DNA from: Anaeramoeba flamelloides
Lineage: Eukaryota; Metamonada; Anaeramoebidae
NCBI GenBank assembly: GCA_027625915.1
Contig: JANTQA010000008.1
Coordinates: 2,311,001-2,375,000, forward strand
DNA length: 64,000 nucleotides
Reading direction: 5' to 3'
Positions within the stretch are counted from its first letter, which is position 1. Each line of letters begins with the position of its first letter. The position numbers and the translations under genes are program-made. Positions 60,951 to 64,000 of the stretch are shown here, piece by piece. Below the pieces are notes generated by a model. The model saw only the letters and a program-made list of their open reading frames with translations. It was not told the DNA's origin and did no database searches.

Positions 60951-61069
60951 ATTAAAATATAGCATTTTAATTATGATGAAAAAAGAAAAGTATCAAATTC
61001 TGGGTTATTTCTTCATAAATAAAGAATAATAGGATTAGTTTTTTTGATTTTTTGTAATATTCAACTTTC

Positions 61070-61480
61070 TCATATAGTCTATCCAAGGCTCCTGTGAAAT
61101 TTTTTAAATATCAAATTTTGATGTTGATATAGATTTTTAAAAAGTTGGATATAAGAATAAGAAAGCCCAAATTGAAAAAAAAATTCCTAAACGATCCAAT
61201 ATTCAAGAATTTTTTTCTGATTTTCAAAAAATAAATTTTCAGAACCCAAAATGACTCTAAACATTGAAAAATCATTGGGAAACAACATAAAAAATATTTC
61301 AGAAAAAAATTAATTTTTTTATAACTACATCAAAAGTTTATTTTTCATATCAAATCATTTATGAAAAAAGATTTACAATATGAGCTACATTATTCGCATA
61401 TTCAACTTTTTAAAAATCTATTTCAACTTTACAGATTTGTTATTGAAAAATGGTAACATTGGCCTTGGAACAACTGTAAT
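61070..61480. repeat. inverted-repeat element of about 400 bp
   Basis: The left side has TCTATCCAAGGCTCCTGTG and, further in, ATATAGATTTTTAAAAAGTTG. The right side has CAACTTTTTAAAAATCTATTT and then CATTGGCCTTGGAACAACTG. Parts of the same terminal motif (TTCCAAGGCT) occur at 14130 and 48621, suggesting a further old family. Confidence 0.55.
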
Positions 61481-62221
61481 GAGCAAAGTTTCCCCCTTTA
61501 CTTGGTCCTTTTTTAATTTAATACCACATGAACTATTTCTCCAAGATTAATCAATACTTTTGAAAGAAAAACATATATAACTAACTTTCATCAAATTAGC
61601 TTTTGATATTATGATTTTTTTATTAATGTCATCAAAAGAATAAAATAAATTATAAAAACTGTTTTATATAATATGTTAGAGGTAAAGCTTATTCCACAAT
61701 ATCAACACTATTTTAGAAATATTCCACCTACTCTAAATTTCACACTGTTAATCCCAAAATAATCCCTGTTAAATAAGTGCCCTTATTTAACTTTCGTAAG
61801 GTAAAAAAAAGAAAGATCAACATGATCCAATTATTCTCTTCCTAATTTCATCTTTAATAATTTTGAATATTAATTTTCAAGATAAATCTGAGAAATTGTT
61901 TATAATTTTCATAAAATTAATTAAAAAGCTGTTTGGTTCAAGAAATTTCAATTTATTATTTAGAAACCCTTTTATACTATTTACATGATTTATTTTTTCA
62001 AAATATACGAAATTAGTTAAGAATACAAGTATCAAAAAACAAACCTCAAAATAAGAGTGATTTAAGGACTGCCCAAAACAAATCCATTATAAGGGGTATA
62101 AGTGTCAAAACGTTCGAGAAATGTGCTCTTTATCTCTTCGGATCCAAAAAATCCTTGAGAATTTCCAATATTTTTCAAATTTGAAATTTTGTGGTTTATA
62201 CTTTCTAATTGTAAGTAAATC

Positions 62222-62470
62222 GTGTTTTTCACAACCCAACCCTTTTTGATAAGGAAATCATATCTAATTTTCAATAAGTGTCTTTATTTAATCAAGACAC
62301 ATCGTAAACACAAGGTTGTGGTTTATGAAAAACACTATCGACAAACAATTGATCATCTTGATAAACAAAAAAATGAAGTTTTATCTTTCTTCCCGATCTC
62401 AAGAGATACAAAACTTAACTCAACGATTCGTTTGACCACAGACCCTACACCATGGGTATATTTTGGATAA
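62222..62470 (+). CDS. possible exon of an unrecognised gene
   Basis: From about 62280 to the TAA at 62468-62470 the plus strand is open, less AT-rich than its flanks, and reads like ordinary protein: HRKHKVVVYEKHYRQTIDHL, DKQKNEVLSFFPISRD, STIRLTTDPTPWVYFG. No ATG lies in a convincing place, so it may begin at a splice acceptor (AATAAG ending at 62278 is one option), and GTATAT at 62456 could be a donor. The neighbouring interval 62062-62274 is open on the minus strand instead, with a coding-like end ERFDTYTPYNGFVLGSP. The two cannot easily be one gene. They may be ends of two convergent or decayed genes. No domain is recognised on either strand. Confidence 0.3.
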   Translation: MFFTTQPFLIRKSYLIFNKCLYLIKTHRKHKVVVYEKHYRQTIDHLDKQKNEVLSFFPISRDTKLNSTIRLTTDPTPWVYFG

Positions 62471-64000
62471 CAAAAAAAAAAAAACAATCAATTTTTTGAT
62501 TTACAACACCATTCAAACTTTTTTTTTCATCTTTCTTCTCTTTTCTTATTTAAAATTCACATATTCTTTTTTTGAAACAAAAAAATCAAATTAAACGTAA
62601 AAATTCTGATAAAAAACTACAAATCTCTACACAAAAAAAACAGTGTAATTTTTGGTTTTTTCAATAACTTGGCTGTTTGAAATAATAAATAAACCTAAGG
62701 TACCTAAAAGAAGAATACAAAAAAAAACTGAAAAAATGTTCCAATTTATGCTAAAAAAAAAGTATAAAAAATTTCCTTATTAAATTGGTTATTTTTAAAC
62801 AAAGAAATTTAATCAGAAAACCAATTATATTCTTTTTACCAACATAAAAAATTATTTTAGCAAATTTTTGATTCATTTTTTTTTATGGTAAAATAATCTA
62901 ACCAAAGTAAGAATAAATTTGATCAAAAAGCCAACATCGAATTATTCATTACATTGAACAAAGTCAATCAATTCCTGTTTTGATAAAGAGTTCAATTTCT
63001 GTAATTTCTCAATAAAGAAAAATTCATTTTATAATTTTATGCTCCAACAGTAGTTGTGAAATTTTTCACTGACGAGGAGAATTCTTAGTGGAATTAAGAT
63101 TGAAAAAGGAGATAATCGAAGAAAATTCTCATTATTTTTTTTCAAAAATATAAAATAAATGCGTTAGATCTGAAGATTACGTTGAAATTTCTGAAGAATA
63201 GAAGAGTAGAACTCAAGAATTAATTCTATCTGTTCCAAAATTTTTTAAACTAATTATTTTTTATAAAAATATATTTTGATCAAAATAAATGTTCGATTAA
63301 AAATCTAAATTTTCTGATTTTTGAGAATTTTTTTCTTTTTTCCAATCTATAGTTTGTTCAATAACCCGTGTCGTCGTCCCTTTTTGTGTTTTTAAAAATT
63401 ATTAGTGTTTTTTTTTGAAATAACTGTTGTTTTTTTTTTTTTTAATTGTTTTTTTTTTTTTTTTAACTGTGGTTTTATGTTTTTATTTTGTGTTATATGA
63501 AAAAATATAGTTCCGTTTAACCTTGCTTTCATATCAAACAATATGTACAATATTTCATTTTATCGAAATGTTTTTCTACAACCTTCAATTCCAGTCTCCT
63601 CTTAAAAGAGATCTTATTCAACAAAATTTGAACAAACCATTACAAAATCCACAATAACCATATCTTTCAATTTGATTAATAACAAAAATAAACACTAAAA
63701 AGGATAAAACCAGTTTCTTAAAAACTTTTTGACTGATAACTCGACACTATCAAAAAAATGAGATATAAATTTTTCAAAGTTTTTTGATCAAGAAAAGAAA
63801 AAAAATTCATTTCAATTTACTTTTTTCCTCAAGTCAATCATCTTCAAATCATATCTTGTAATTGTTTGACTTTATTTGTTTACATTCTTTTTTTTCATTT
63901 ATTGGATGAGATATGAATCCTCAATAAAGAATATTTCATATTGAATCAAAAATTTAATTAGCAAATATTTTATTCTTATTAAAATTCTACAAGAACATTA
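62471..64000. other. gene-free end of the window
   Basis: AT-rich, with T runs around 63430-63460. A patch at 63350-63390 (CCAATCTATAG then TTTGTTCAATAACCCGTGTC) looks like an acceptor followed by a short coding-like stretch, but I could not link it to anything. Confidence 0.45.

Noticed and set aside
1-64000. CRISPR arrays, rRNA genes, operons, retrovirus-like or Polinton-like elements
   Set aside because: No regular direct-repeat/spacer array, no rRNA-like sequence and no capsid, integrase or protease motifs were seen; the gene structure is eukaryotic with introns.

Overview
The window is very AT-rich eukaryotic nuclear DNA. Homopolymer runs are everywhere, introns follow GT-AG, proteins carry Asn/Glu-rich tracts, and long stretches hold no gene. 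I assembled three protein genes by following splice sites (about 8.2 kb of coding sequence in 64 kb) and found one tRNA gene. An adhesion-type receptor built on fibronectin III repeats, together with an SH3-PH-RhoGAP-SH3 protein, in a repeat-loaded AT-rich genome suggests a free-living amoeboid protist. Anaeramoeba would fit well, but the sequence alone does not prove it.

Layout. 1-12336: no convincing gene; old repeats. 12337-13832 (+): a three-exon R2R3 Myb protein (300 aa). 13833-20306: repeats and LINE remnants. 20307-29198 (+): a 1660-aa secreted/type I membrane protein with signal peptide, beta-helix-like segment, Cys-rich module, twelve FN3 domains, one membrane span and an acidic tail. 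Its second intron is 3.8 kb and holds a LINE copy, a MITE and other elements. 29199-43469: repeats, a tRNA-Leu(AAG) on the minus strand, a decayed RRM-type gene torn by MITEs, and a second LINE copy. 43470-53369 (+): a five-exon SH3-PH-RhoGAP-SH3 protein (758 aa) with two long, repeat-filled introns (3.1 and 4.1 kb). 53370-64000: repeats, including a 1.33-kb element with clean 17-bp inverted ends, and one uncertain exon near 62.3 kb.

Mobile DNA dominates. I can separate: (i) a 200-bp, almost fully palindromic MITE with TA flanks (7 copies); (ii) two longer TA-flanked MITE families that share a core but have different outer ends (2 copies each); (iii) a varied set of TTAA-ended elements from 178 bp to 1.2 kb; (iv) a LINE family with three 5'-truncated copies; (v) a mosaic palindrome family that forms a block in a RhoGAP intron and also sits at the same place inside both longer LINE copies; (vi) a 2.2-kb element with inverted arms of about 470 bp. 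No CRISPR array, rRNA gene or virus-like element was seen.

The three protein genes have no visible functional link beyond the broad fact that adhesion receptors and Rho GTPase regulators both serve amoeboid cells. The most unusual signal is the palindrome family shared between the intron block and the LINE copies. I do not see a clearly new multi-gene system.
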